NCBI GenBank assembly: GCA_947629915.1
Contig: CANRFN010000023.1
Location: 1 to 59,066 of the forward strand
DNA from: an uncultured Oscillospiraceae bacterium
GTDB lineage: Bacteria; Bacillota; Clostridia; Oscillospirales; Oscillospiraceae
DNA length: 59,066 nt
Direction: 5' to 3'
How positions within the stretch are numbered: position 1 is the stretch's first letter; every line of letters starts with the position of its first letter. Made by a program: the position numbers and the translations under genes. The notes below the pieces were generated by a model that ran no database searches, was not told the origin of the DNA, and saw only the letters and a program-made list of their open reading frames with translations. This document shows positions 42,833-50,427 of this stretch, piece after piece.

Positions 42833-43081
42833 TCATCTCCGATCTCTGAAGGAAAAGTCGATGGAATCTTGGCCCTTCCTGGCGTATTCTGCCTTTAGAT
42901 CCTCAGTCAGGTACCCATCGCTCATGCAGTGCATATCAGACACTCCATCCCGCATGAGTTGATAAACTTCTGATTGATAGAAAAAATCCAGAGCTTCATC
43001 AAGAGATATTTCTTCTGCTTCTGCAAACAGCTTCACAATGCGGGCATATTTCTTTTGCAACAAAACCGGATGTGCATTCAT
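42833..43081 (-). CDS. DUF3791-like small protein (third gene of TA-like cassette)
   Basis: An 82-aa protein with an N-terminal helical part (LLQKKYARIVKLFAEAEEIS) and the conserved element VYQLMRDGVSDMHCMSDGYL. In Clostridia such proteins are encoded together with DUF3990 proteins. Its ATG overlaps the stop of the DUF3990 gene (ATGA). It is inferred to be an accessory or antitoxin component. Confidence 0.75.
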   Translation of the reverse strand: MNAHPVLLQKKYARIVKLFAEAEEISLDEALDFFYQSEVYQLMRDGVSDMHCMSDGYLTEDLKAEYARKGQDSIDFSFRDRR

Positions 43082-43551
43082 ACGAACTCACTTCCTTTGT
43101 AGTGCAAGTATTTATCAATAAAAGACTGGTTTCGAAAGCAAATCTGGAGATTTGGCTCTTCGAACTGCAGCCTGGTTATGGCTTCCGACTTTTTAATGAT
43201 ATGATCAAAGTACAACTCTATCGTATTGAATACTTTGTCATTCGCGACGCCGCCTATTACTACATCGTAGTCGCTAGCATCCATTCCCTTTCGGCAGGTA
43301 ATTATAAAGTCTAGCCACTCCTCTGAGTAAGAATCGAATCGCAGAACCTTGGCTTTGTTCAAAGCAGTTTCATCAAAGGCATATCTTGATACAATGCCAT
43401 CGTAATGCCTGCGTTTGAACTTGCCGCACCAATCCACTGCCTGCTGTCGGATAGGCGTGGTATAGAATCCTGGACCAAAGTCCACTTCCTTCCGAGAAAA
43501 TAGAATATCCGGGTAGGGAACTTTCACGTTAGAGCCGTGATAAAGAATCAT
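43078..43551 (-). CDS. DUF3990 protein, ADP-ribosyltransferase-like (putative toxin)
   Basis: A 157-aa protein beginning ILYHGSNVKVPYPDILFSRK, followed by DFGPGFYTTPIRQQAVDW. The YHGS and GxGFYTT elements suit the NAD-binding core of ADP-ribosyltransferase-fold DUF3990 proteins. The C-terminal part contains YDVVIGGVANDKV and ends SFIDKYLHYKGSEFV; the Q-S-F-I near the end fits the third motif. It lies between two small genes with 4-bp overlaps at both ends, a toxin-antitoxin-like layout. AT-rich codon use contrasts with the flanking genes and suggests transfer. Confidence 0.8.
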   Translation of the reverse strand: MILYHGSNVKVPYPDILFSRKEVDFGPGFYTTPIRQQAVDWCGKFKRRHYDGIVSRYAFDETALNKAKVLRFDSYSEEWLDFIITCRKGMDASDYDVVIGGVANDKVFNTIELYFDHIIKKSEAITRLQFEEPNLQICFRNQSFIDKYLHYKGSEFV

Positions 43552-43793
43552 ACATTAACTCCTCTCTCTTGCATCACGTTCAAAATATCATCTACGATAT
43601 ATTCTTTCCCTTGCGTGTGCAAGATTGAATACTCTGGAACAATATATTCAAATAAAATATCACTGCTGCCTGTGAGTGCAAGATAAACCTTTTCTGGAGG
43701 TACACCCAGTTCTGCAGCAACGCTATCTATGCAGAAAAAAACAAACTCCAGCTCATCTATGTTTTGAATTGCACTTTTCTCAACGTTACGCAA
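43548..43793 (-). CDS. DUF3791 protein (first gene of TA-like cassette)
   Basis: An 81-aa protein with the DUF3791 pattern LEFVFFCIDSVAAELGVPPE, then DILFEYIVPEYSILHTQGKE and YIVDDILNVM. It overlaps the DUF3990 start by 4 bp and is first in the operon, the usual place for an antitoxin. No membrane segment. Confidence 0.8.
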   Translation of the reverse strand: MRNVEKSAIQNIDELEFVFFCIDSVAAELGVPPEKVYLALTGSSDILFEYIVPEYSILHTQGKEYIVDDILNVMQERGVNV

Positions 43794-43994
43794 CCTAACT
43801 CACCGCCCTTTCTCCTGCGATCTGTGCTGCCTGGTTGCACATTAACTACAGCATCCGAATTGTGCTCTTTGTACGGCATTTATCTTTCTGCTTCCGTCTT
43901 AAGCCCAAATTAGATTTCGCGAACAACACTAAGAATATACCACATTATCCGTTGTAAAACAAGCGAAAGCTTCAGGCGGCATTGTTGACGGAGA

Positions 43995-44168
43995 TCAGTC
44001 GGACGCCCTGGCAAGGCATGCCTGGATCTCGTCATCGGTGGCGCCTTTGCTCTTGAGAAGGTCTATGAGGCACTGCTTTTTAGCCTCCAATACCTCCAGT
44101 CGCTTGTTGGCCGCTTCGAGGTCCAAGACCTCTTGCGGGAGCTGCAGATTCATCCAGTTCACGCCCAT
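43995..44168 (-). CDS. Small coiled-coil protein (57 aa), paralogue of 39545-39739
   Basis: Starts at ATG 44168 with GGAGGAG upstream, 52 bases after the rhamnosidase stop. MGVNWMNLQLPQEVLDLEAA is identical to the 64-aa paralogue. The C-terminal helix LLKSKGATDDEIQACLA is also conserved. It is probably co-transcribed with the rhamnosidase gene. Function unknown. Confidence 0.65.
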   Translation of the reverse strand: MGVNWMNLQLPQEVLDLEAANKRLEVLEAKKQCLIDLLKSKGATDDEIQACLARASD

Positions 44169-44220
44169 GATTTTTCTCTCCTCCGATCTGTTGTCCAATT
44201 GGGTGTTTGACAGCCTTCTC

Positions 44221-45783
44221 TCAGTCGCTGAAGTAGTTACGGATGAAATAGGACGGGGTCCCGCTCCAGGCGTGGCAGTAGCTGTTGATGAGCTGGGAGC
44301 CATAGGGGGAGGCGGTGGGGTCTTCGGGGTCAAAGATCTCCCAGAAGGTGTCTGCTCCGGCGTCCAGCATGGCGCCCCAGTAGTGCTTCAGGTGGGCCAG
44401 GGCATCGTCCTTGAGCCCGCTGTCCAGAAGAGCCTGGATGTAATAGTGGTTCATGTAGGGGGTCACCATCTCAGGAGAGGGATCCGCCTTTTGAAGCCGC
44501 TTCAAGAGACGGGCGTTGTCGTCCTTGTCGAAGACACCGGCCAGCACAAACCACACCTGGCTGGCCCAGGAGACCTGACGCTGGGCGCCGCTCACAAAGA
44601 AGCCCTGTTCGGCGTCCCAGAGGTGGGTGAGAGAGGCTGCGGTGAGCCTTTCGATGGTGTCTGCCCACTCTTTCGCCAGATCGGCCTTGCCCAGGATCTC
44701 CGCCATCTCCTTGGCCTGCTTCAGGGCGAAGAGCAGAATGGCCTGGGCCCCGGCCTGCTTGTTGAGCCCCTCGCCCCAGTCCAGGAAGCACCACCAGGTG
44801 TCCTTGTCCCGGACGATGCCCCGCGCATCCAGATCCTTAAGAGACAGCTCGATCTGCCGCTGGGCGGTGGGGAAGAGCTCCTCTAAGGTCTCCCGGTCTC
44901 CGCTGGCCTGCCAGTAGTCCAGAAGGGCGGAGACAAAGAAGAGGGAGTAGTCGAAGAGGGCGGTGTCGTCCACTTGATCGGAGTTGTGGAAGAGGCAGGC
45001 GCCCACCCGGCCCTCGTTCTGAGTGAGGGCGGCGAAGAGATAGAGGCAGCGCTTGGCGAGGTCGGTGCTGTGCACGCAGGTGTAGCCGGTGAGGGCCTGG
45101 AGCCGGAGATCCGCCAGCCACAGCCGCTGGTCCCGTTTGGGGCCGTCCTCAAAGACGGACTGCATGCAGTCCCGCATAGTGGCGAGAGAGACCTGGTCTA
45201 ATCTCTGGAGCAGGGGATCCTGGGTGTGCAGGGGCGGCACCAGAGACATGTCTGCGGAGGTAACGGTGCGCACGGAGATGTCCTTCAGGATGGCCTGGTA
45301 CTTGGCGGAGGTGTCCAGCACCGTGATCTCCAGGTACCGGAAGGCGAACCGGCGGGGCAGTTCCAAAGTGGCGGGGAGGCGGTCCAGGTGGATGCGCTCC
45401 TCCTGGATCCAGCTCCGGCTGATCTCGCCGTCATAGTCGTCCGGGTCCTCTACCAGCTCCAGCGGCCGCTCGCCAAAGCGGAACTGAAGGAAGCACGGGG
45501 CGTCCATGGGGCTGCCGGTGCTCTCTACGGTGAGGGAGAGGTACCCCACCATGTGCTCGCCGAAGTCCAGGGAGACCTTGTCTCTCCGGGTGTATGGGCC
45601 TGCCTGGATCTGGCCGTCCGGCAGATCTTGGATCGTGGAGACGGTGCCGTCCGGGGCGATGGATACGATGCGTTGGGGCAATACGGTCCGCTCATAGAGT
45701 TTGGGCTCTAAGGCCTTGGCCTTGGCCAGAAGCTCGGGGTGGACGGTCATGGAAAAGTTGGCAATGGCGTTGCTGATGGCCAT
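44221..45783 (-). CDS. Alpha-L-rhamnosidase-like glycoside hydrolase (GH78 type), intact
   Basis: A 520-aa protein with an N-terminal beta-rich part (about 60-175) and an (alpha/alpha)6-barrel-like C-terminal domain. The GH78 catalytic signature is visible as EDGPKRDQRLWLADLR (212-227), with an acidic residue on DG and the KRD motif. Further on: CLFHNSDQVDDTALFDYSLF, WWCFLDWGEGLNKQ and TFWEIFDPEDPTASPYGSQL. No signal peptide, so it acts in the cytoplasm on imported oligosaccharides or glycosides. ATG 45783 is chosen because AAAGGAGC lies nine bases upstream. It would supply L-rhamnose to the operon at 18.4-23.3 kb. Decayed copies lie at 38.9-40.7 kb. Confidence 0.82.
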   Translation of the reverse strand: MAISNAIANFSMTVHPELLAKAKALEPKLYERTVLPQRIVSIAPDGTVSTIQDLPDGQIQAGPYTRRDKVSLDFGEHMVGYLSLTVESTGSPMDAPCFLQFRFGERPLELVEDPDDYDGEISRSWIQEERIHLDRLPATLELPRRFAFRYLEITVLDTSAKYQAILKDISVRTVTSADMSLVPPLHTQDPLLQRLDQVSLATMRDCMQSVFEDGPKRDQRLWLADLRLQALTGYTCVHSTDLAKRCLYLFAALTQNEGRVGACLFHNSDQVDDTALFDYSLFFVSALLDYWQASGDRETLEELFPTAQRQIELSLKDLDARGIVRDKDTWWCFLDWGEGLNKQAGAQAILLFALKQAKEMAEILGKADLAKEWADTIERLTAASLTHLWDAEQGFFVSGAQRQVSWASQVWFVLAGVFDKDDNARLLKRLQKADPSPEMVTPYMNHYYIQALLDSGLKDDALAHLKHYWGAMLDAGADTFWEIFDPEDPTASPYGSQLINSYCHAWSGTPSYFIRNYFSD

Positions 45784-45823
45784 GGGAATCAAGCTCCTTT
45801 GGAGGTCTGGGGAAATCGTGGGA

Positions 45824-46915
45824 TCAGGAGAGGGAGAACACCAGGGAGACGGGGTTGTGGTCGCTCCACTGGAAGCCGGTGTCGATTACGGAGACATCGG
45901 TCACCGCGATGTTGTCCGAGGCGATGAAGCCGTCCACCGTGACGCAGAAGTCGTCCGGGCCGTAGGGCCGGTCTGCGTTGCGGCAGGAGGGGACGGGGTT
46001 CTCGGGGTCAAAGGGGGCGAGAACGGCCAGACCCTCCGGAACCAACTCCGGGGGAATGGGCTGGGCCCAGGTGTAGTCCGGGCCGGAGACACCGAAGGAG
46101 GCACCGGCATCGCCGATCAGGTCCTTGTTGAAGTCCCCGCCGGCAAGGCACCAGTTGCCCGCCTGATACTCCGCCAGCATGTCTCCGAAGAGCATCTCCA
46201 ATTGGTCGTTGGCGATGGTGCCATCGCTGGTGTAGGCGGAGAGGTGGAGGTTGTACAGCACCAGCTCTTTGTCTGTGCCCTCCACCGGGATACGCTGGAC
46301 GCTGTAGCAGCGGTCCAGGTCCACCAGCTTCATGAAGCCCTCCTCAATGGGGAGGCTCCGGCGCAGCGCGGAGGTGATGGGCCAGCGGGAGAACACCGCG
46401 AGACCTGCCTTGTTGGCGCCGTGGGGAGAGGTGGGCGGCCAGAAGAGATAGGGGCTGTCGTAATTCTGGGCAAAGGTGCCGTTCCGAAAGACTCCGTTCA
46501 GCAGTTCCTGGAGCAGGGCCAGCTCGTCCACATGCCAGCTCCGGGTGCCGTCTGTGTCCACCTCCTGCACCAGCAGCAGGTCCGGGGATTCCGCTTGCAC
46601 GGCCCCCATGATACCGGTGAGGTTTTCCCGCACCGCGTCCGCAGACCGGGCACGGCTCTCGGTGCCGCCGTCCATGAAGAAGCTGTAGTCTGCGCTGTAG
46701 GCGCCGAAGCCCACATTGCAGGACACCAGTTTCAGGGGTGTGTCTTGGGGAACTGCGGTCTCAGATGCAGCGCTCAGGGAGAAGGGCTCCAGGGCCAAAT
46801 TGTCCTCTACCCGGTACCAGGAGAGGAACACGTAGGCCACATAGCCGCCTAAGACCAGCACCAGAGCCAGCAGGAGGCAGAGCAAAACGCGAAGGACTTT
46901 CTTATGGGTGGGCAT
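45824..46915 (-). CDS. Membrane-anchored endonuclease/exonuclease/phosphatase-family protein
   Basis: A 363-aa protein. An N-terminal anchor (about 8-31, LRVLLCLLLALVLVLGGYVA) precedes an extracytoplasmic EEP-fold domain. The domain has KLVSCNVGFGAY, LLLVQEVD (catalytic Glu), LYNLHLSAY, CLAGGDFNKD and the final WSDHNPVSL (Asp-His). ATG 46915 has AAAGGAGTGG upstream; the frame continues 81 codons further but without a start site. EEP proteins cleave phosphodiesters in nucleic acids or inositol/sphingo-lipids; the substrate here cannot be told. It precedes the rhamnosidase gene by 40 bases, so the two may be co-transcribed. Confidence 0.85.
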   Translation of the reverse strand: MPTHKKVLRVLLCLLLALVLVLGGYVAYVFLSWYRVEDNLALEPFSLSAASETAVPQDTPLKLVSCNVGFGAYSADYSFFMDGGTESRARSADAVRENLTGIMGAVQAESPDLLLVQEVDTDGTRSWHVDELALLQELLNGVFRNGTFAQNYDSPYLFWPPTSPHGANKAGLAVFSRWPITSALRRSLPIEEGFMKLVDLDRCYSVQRIPVEGTDKELVLYNLHLSAYTSDGTIANDQLEMLFGDMLAEYQAGNWCLAGGDFNKDLIGDAGASFGVSGPDYTWAQPIPPELVPEGLAVLAPFDPENPVPSCRNADRPYGPDDFCVTVDGFIASDNIAVTDVSVIDTGFQWSDHNPVSLVFSLS

Positions 46916-47080
46916 AGATGCCACTCCTTTCGTATGGGAAGGTCCACGCTCATAGTACCATAACGGACGGTTGGTTGCAACTGCCCCATGGGGGAGCGGG
47001 CCGAATTTCCGGGCATGTGCCGATGTGGGGGTTGTCGAGGCATTGGTACAATATGAATCTACTGGATCCGCAAAATCCCG

Positions 47081-47110
47081 TTGACAGCCCCTCCCAGATG
47101 GTGCTATCCT
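47081..47110 (+). promoter_or_regulatory. Promoter of the first zinc-ribbon membrane protein gene
   Basis: TTGACA (47081-47086), 18-base spacer, TATCCT (47105-47110). Confidence 0.6.
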
Positions 47111-47124
47111 ATTCCCGATGACAT

Positions 47125-47149
47125 GGGCCTGCAGACCGTATGCAGGCCC
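47125..47149 (+). promoter_or_regulatory. Leader hairpin
   Basis: GGGCCTGCA pairs perfectly with TGCAGGCCC around GACCGTA in the 5' leader, 39 bases before the ATG. A similar hairpin occurs in the leader of the paralogue (48632-48659). Confidence 0.6.
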
Positions 47150-47187
47150 GCTTTCCATTCTGTACCGATAACTTAAGGAGGCGTAAA

Positions 47188-48474
47188 ATGATGAAATGTT
47201 GGCATTGCGGCAAAGAGCTGCCGGAGGGCGTGCCCTTCTGCGATCGGTGTGGCGCCGAGCTGCAGCCGCCGGATCCGGGGCGGATGTACGCAGACAGCGG
47301 ACCGTGTGGAGGTCCCCAGTGGGGCGGCGCCGTGCCGCCGGCGCCCAACACCACGCTGAAGACGGCGAGCCTGCTCTTTGCGGCGCTGTACCTGGTGGTG
47401 GCGGGGAAGGCCATCATCGCCTGGGTGGGGAATCTGGAGAGACTGCTTGTGGCGGTCCTCACCCAGTACAATATCTTTACCATGGCCGTTGCCATCTCCG
47501 TGGCATCGCTGCAGCTGGTGCTCACGGTGCTGGTGGTGGCATACCTTCTGATGCTGGCCTTCCGCAAGACGGAGCGGAACTGGGACGGACTGATCCTCCG
47601 CCTCACCGCGCTGTTCGTGGTGCGCCTCGGCGTGCGGGTGGTGGTGAGCATTATGGTGGCGTTGATCCTGCAGCGGGCGCAGGCCCCCGGCATGGGGGAC
47701 ATCGTGAAGAGCTTTGCGGAGACGGTCCTCTTCAACCTTGTCACGGTGGTGACGCTCTGCGGGGCGGGGATGTACAGCGGTGCCAAGGTTCCCATCTTCC
47801 ACGGGGATCTGTCGACCGTGGCGGACTCCGTGTACGCCGCCCGGGTGGACCTGCAGAACGTGCTCCTGGAGCACTACGACAGGCTCCGGTACCTGGCCGC
47901 CGGCAGCCCCCAGGCGGACGAGCGGCCGCAGCAGGGCGGATCCTTTGAATTGTACCGCAACGCCGGACGCTGGCATCGGATCCCGTATCAGCAGCGGTAC
48001 ACCGGCCTGGGATACTATCAGGCGCCCCACAAGGCGGAGGGCATCCGGCTGGAGGACTGCCGGAGCCTGCTGGTATTGCTTCTCCTCTCCCTCGTCACCT
48101 TCGGCATCTACGGATACTACGCCCTGTATACCTGGGCCCGGGATGTGAACATCGCCTGCGATGGGGACCACGAGCACACCGGCGGGCTGCTGGGCTGGCT
48201 GTTCTGCAGCATCCTCACCCTTGGGTTTTATCCGATATATTGGGGGTACAACCTGGCTGCCCGGCTCAAACGGTGCGGCAAGCGCTATGGCGTGGAGATC
48301 CGGGGAGGCGGCAACACGGTGCTGGTCCTGTTGGTGCTGGGCCTTTTCACCTACGGCATCGGCACGTTTGTCGCCGTGTACATCCTTCTCCGGAATACCA
48401 ACCGCATCTGTGCGGCATACAACCGGGCGCAGGGCGTGGAAGAACTGGCCTGCAGGCCGGCTGAGATCGCCTGA
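47188..48474 (+). CDS. Zinc-ribbon DUF4234-like membrane protein (paralogue 1)
   Basis: About 428 aa. The N-terminal zinc ribbon is CWHCGKELPEGVPFCDRCGA (four Cys). A first hydrophobic block (about 45-200, four or five segments) follows, then a polar Tyr/Gln-rich linker. The C-terminal DUF4234-type region (about 295-415) repeats G-I-Y elements (LVTFGIYGYYALYTWARDVN, LTLGFYPIYWGYNLAARLK, LFTYGIGTFVAVYILLRNTN). ATG 47188 has AAGGAGGCG upstream. The membrane topology suggests a small sensor or chaperone-like role; the function is unknown. The paralogue lies 212 bases downstream. Confidence 0.82.
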   Translation: MMKCWHCGKELPEGVPFCDRCGAELQPPDPGRMYADSGPCGGPQWGGAVPPAPNTTLKTASLLFAALYLVVAGKAIIAWVGNLERLLVAVLTQYNIFTMAVAISVASLQLVLTVLVVAYLLMLAFRKTERNWDGLILRLTALFVVRLGVRVVVSIMVALILQRAQAPGMGDIVKSFAETVLFNLVTVVTLCGAGMYSGAKVPIFHGDLSTVADSVYAARVDLQNVLLEHYDRLRYLAAGSPQADERPQQGGSFELYRNAGRWHRIPYQQRYTGLGYYQAPHKAEGIRLEDCRSLLVLLLLSLVTFGIYGYYALYTWARDVNIACDGDHEHTGGLLGWLFCSILTLGFYPIYWGYNLAARLKRCGKRYGVEIRGGGNTVLVLLVLGLFTYGIGTFVAVYILLRNTNRICAAYNRAQGVEELACRPAEIA

Positions 48475-48490
48475 GATCGGGAAAACACAG

Positions 48491-48532
48491 GTGCCCTGGG
48501 ATCCGGGCGGACCGGATCCCAGGGCACTTCTT
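48491..48532 (+). terminator. Terminator of paralogue 1
   Basis: A 16-bp perfect stem (48491-48506 with 48512-48527) followed by TTCTT. Confidence 0.85.
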
Positions 48533-48593
48533 AGCGCAGAGGGATGGGGAGCAGGAAGAATCATGAAGAATGTGTGATTTGCCCTAAAATCTC

Positions 48594-48622
48594 TTGACAT
48601 ACAAAAGTGAACCTGCTATTCT
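48594..48622 (+). promoter_or_regulatory. Promoter of paralogue 2
   Basis: TTGACA (48594-48599), 17-base spacer, TATTCT (48617-48622). Confidence 0.65.
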
Positions 48623-48631
48623 TGAAGGGCA

Positions 48632-48659
48632 ACCCAGAGGGCAGTATGGCCCTACTGGG
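48632..48659 (+). promoter_or_regulatory. Leader hairpin of paralogue 2
   Basis: CCCAG-GGGC pairs with GCCC-CTGGG with small bulges, just upstream of the GAGGAGGAA ribosome binding site. Confidence 0.5.
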
Positions 48660-48686
48660 AATCACAGACCGAGGAGGAATGCGCCT

Positions 48687-49979
48687 ATGAAGTGTTGGCA
48701 CTGCGGAAAAGAACTGCGGGACGGACAGCCGTTCTGCGATCAGTGCGGCGCCGAGCAGCGGCACCCGCCGGAGTCCGATCTGGACGATGTGGGGCGGGAG
48801 GAAAAGGACGCCGGACCGTCCGGGGGAGGCAATTGGGCCAGTCCCACGCCGCCGTCTCCCAGCAGCGGGCTGAAGATCGCAGGCCTGGTCTTTGCGGTGC
48901 TGTACACCGTGGTGGCGGGCAACACCCTGGTAGGGGTGGCAACGCAGATCTTCGGGACCGTGGCGTCATTCCTCACCGGGTCCAACCTGTTCTACACGCT
49001 GTTCTCCCTCCTGTCCTCTGTGATGCAGGTGGTCCTCACCGTAGTGCTGGTGGGCATCCTTCTGATGCTGGCCTTCCGGAAGACGAGCTCCAACTGGCAC
49101 GGCCTGATGCTGGCGCTGGCCGCGGTGCTGTTCATCCGGGTGGTGGTGCAATTTGTCCTGGGCTTCCTGACGGTGGTGCTGCTCCACGCCCACATCACCA
49201 GCGTGGGCGCCGTCCTGGAGACGGTGCTCGTCCGGGTGCTCTTCGGGGTCCTCACCGTGGCTGTGATGGGCGCCATGGGGGTGTCCGGCGGGGAGCCGAT
49301 CCCTGTGATCAACCGGGACCAGGAGGAACTGAAGGACTCCCTGTACATCGCCATGGGAGACGCCCAGGCGGCGGCCCAGGAGGTATTGGGAAAGCTGCGC
49401 TCCAAGGCCAACAGCGGTCCCCAGCCCAGCGGCAATCCCCCGTACAGCGAGCCGCCTCACCACGGGTACACCTACCAGGACCAGACCAACCAGGGCTATC
49501 CCCACTACCAGCCGCCCGATCCGGGCCGGTACACCTACCAGGGATACGGCACGCCCTATCAGACGCCGTACGCCGCCGCGGGCTTCCGGCTGCAGGAGGA
49601 CCGGAACCTGTGGAAGTACATCCTCTTGAACCTGGTTACCTGCGGGATATACAGCCTGTACTTCCACTATTGCTGGGCCCGGGATGTGAACATCGCCTGC
49701 AATGGGGACGGCCAGCACACCGGCGGCCTCTTGGCCTGGATCCTTCTCAGCACCCTCACCTGCGGGATCTATCCCCTCTATTGGTATTACGCCCTGGGCA
49801 ACCGGCTCCAGCTGAACGGGCGACGGTACGGGATGGAGATCCGCGAGGGCGGCGGGACTATTCTGCTCTGGATCCTCTTGGGTCTCTTCACCTGCGGCCT
49901 GTGCTCCCTCTACGCCTTCTACCTCCTGCTGCGCAACACCAACTACATCTGCATCGCATACAACCGGTCCCGCATGTGA
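48687..49979 (+). CDS. Zinc-ribbon DUF4234-like membrane protein (paralogue 2)
   Basis: A 430-aa protein with the same design as paralogue 1: zinc ribbon CWHCGKELRDGQPFCDQCGA, a membrane block (about 55-205), a Tyr/Pro/Gln-rich linker (about 255-300, YTYQDQTNQGYPHYQPP) and DUF4234-like repeats (LVTCGIYSLYFHYCWARDVN, LTCGIYPLYWYYALGNRL, LFTCGLCSLYAFYLLLRNTN). ATG 48687 has GAGGAGG upstream. Each paralogue has its own promoter, leader hairpin and terminator, so they are separate transcription units from one duplication. Function unknown. Confidence 0.82.
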   Translation: MKCWHCGKELRDGQPFCDQCGAEQRHPPESDLDDVGREEKDAGPSGGGNWASPTPPSPSSGLKIAGLVFAVLYTVVAGNTLVGVATQIFGTVASFLTGSNLFYTLFSLLSSVMQVVLTVVLVGILLMLAFRKTSSNWHGLMLALAAVLFIRVVVQFVLGFLTVVLLHAHITSVGAVLETVLVRVLFGVLTVAVMGAMGVSGGEPIPVINRDQEELKDSLYIAMGDAQAAAQEVLGKLRSKANSGPQPSGNPPYSEPPHHGYTYQDQTNQGYPHYQPPDPGRYTYQGYGTPYQTPYAAAGFRLQEDRNLWKYILLNLVTCGIYSLYFHYCWARDVNIACNGDGQHTGGLLAWILLSTLTCGIYPLYWYYALGNRLQLNGRRYGMEIREGGGTILLWILLGLFTCGLCSLYAFYLLLRNTNYICIAYNRSRM

Positions 49980-50010
49980 GGCCGGGAGGAAGCGCATAAA
50001 ATCGAAATCC

Positions 50011-50051
50011 GGCGCCCTGGGAGCGGGAAAACCGCTCCCAGGGCGCCTTTT
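50011..50051 (+). terminator. Terminator of paralogue 2
   Basis: A 16-bp perfect stem (50011-50026 with 50032-50047) followed by TTTT. Confidence 0.88.
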
Positions 50052-50095
50052 CGCGCTGAGACGGGGAACACCGGCAGACCTGACCTGGCAGTTCC

Positions 50096-50124
50096 TTGTA
50101 ATCCCGGCGGAGATCGGGTATCCT
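50096..50124 (+). promoter_or_regulatory. Promoter of the 55-aa gene
   Basis: TTGTAA (50096-50101), 17-base spacer, TATCCT (50119-50124), which predicts a leader of about 15 bases. Confidence 0.5.
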
Positions 50125-50145
50125 CTCGCGCAGGAGGCGATGGGC

Positions 50146-50313
50146 ATGAAGACAGAGGAGACCGAGAGACAGCCTGGCAAGGGGAAGGTCATGGGACAGG
50201 TACCAAGCGCCCCCATCACAGAGTCCCTCACCGGCATCCTGAAAGGGGATTGGGACCTGGAGCAGGTCAAGGAGGAGAGGATGCGGGAGAAGTACGGTCT
50301 GCCGGACAGATAG
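50146..50313 (+). CDS. Small protein (55 aa), antitoxin-like
   Basis: ATG 50146, eight bases after AGGAGG, with its own promoter and terminator. The protein is charged. Its core PSAPITESLTGILKGDWDLE, followed by QVKEERMREKYG, resembles the SLTGILKG...EERLKKY tail found in small clostridial antitoxin-like proteins. The predicted single helix plus tail has no room for a catalytic domain. No toxin-like partner is adjacent. An ATG six bases earlier is too close to the ribosome binding site. Confidence 0.6.
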   Translation: MKTEETERQPGKGKVMGQVPSAPITESLTGILKGDWDLEQVKEERMREKYGLPDR

Positions 50314-50335
50314 CTCCGGGTGATTCGGGAAATGG

Positions 50336-50380
50336 AAAATGCCCTGGGAGCCGGCAGATGCCGGTTCCCAGGGCATTTTT
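50336..50380. terminator. Bidirectional terminator between the 55-aa gene and hydA
   Basis: A 21-bp stem with one wobble pair (50336-50356 with 50359-50379) is flanked by A-run and T-run on both sides, so it serves both convergent genes. Confidence 0.85.
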
Positions 50381-50421
50381 ATACCTATTTTGTGCCTAGT
50401 TATACCTATTTTATATCTAGG
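50380..50421. repeat. Tandem 21-nt repeat
   Basis: TATACCTATTTT starts two tandem 21-nt units (50380-50400 and 50401-50421) that differ mostly in three central bases. It lies between the terminator and the hydA stop. Confidence 0.7.
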
Positions 50422-50427
50422 TCTGGA

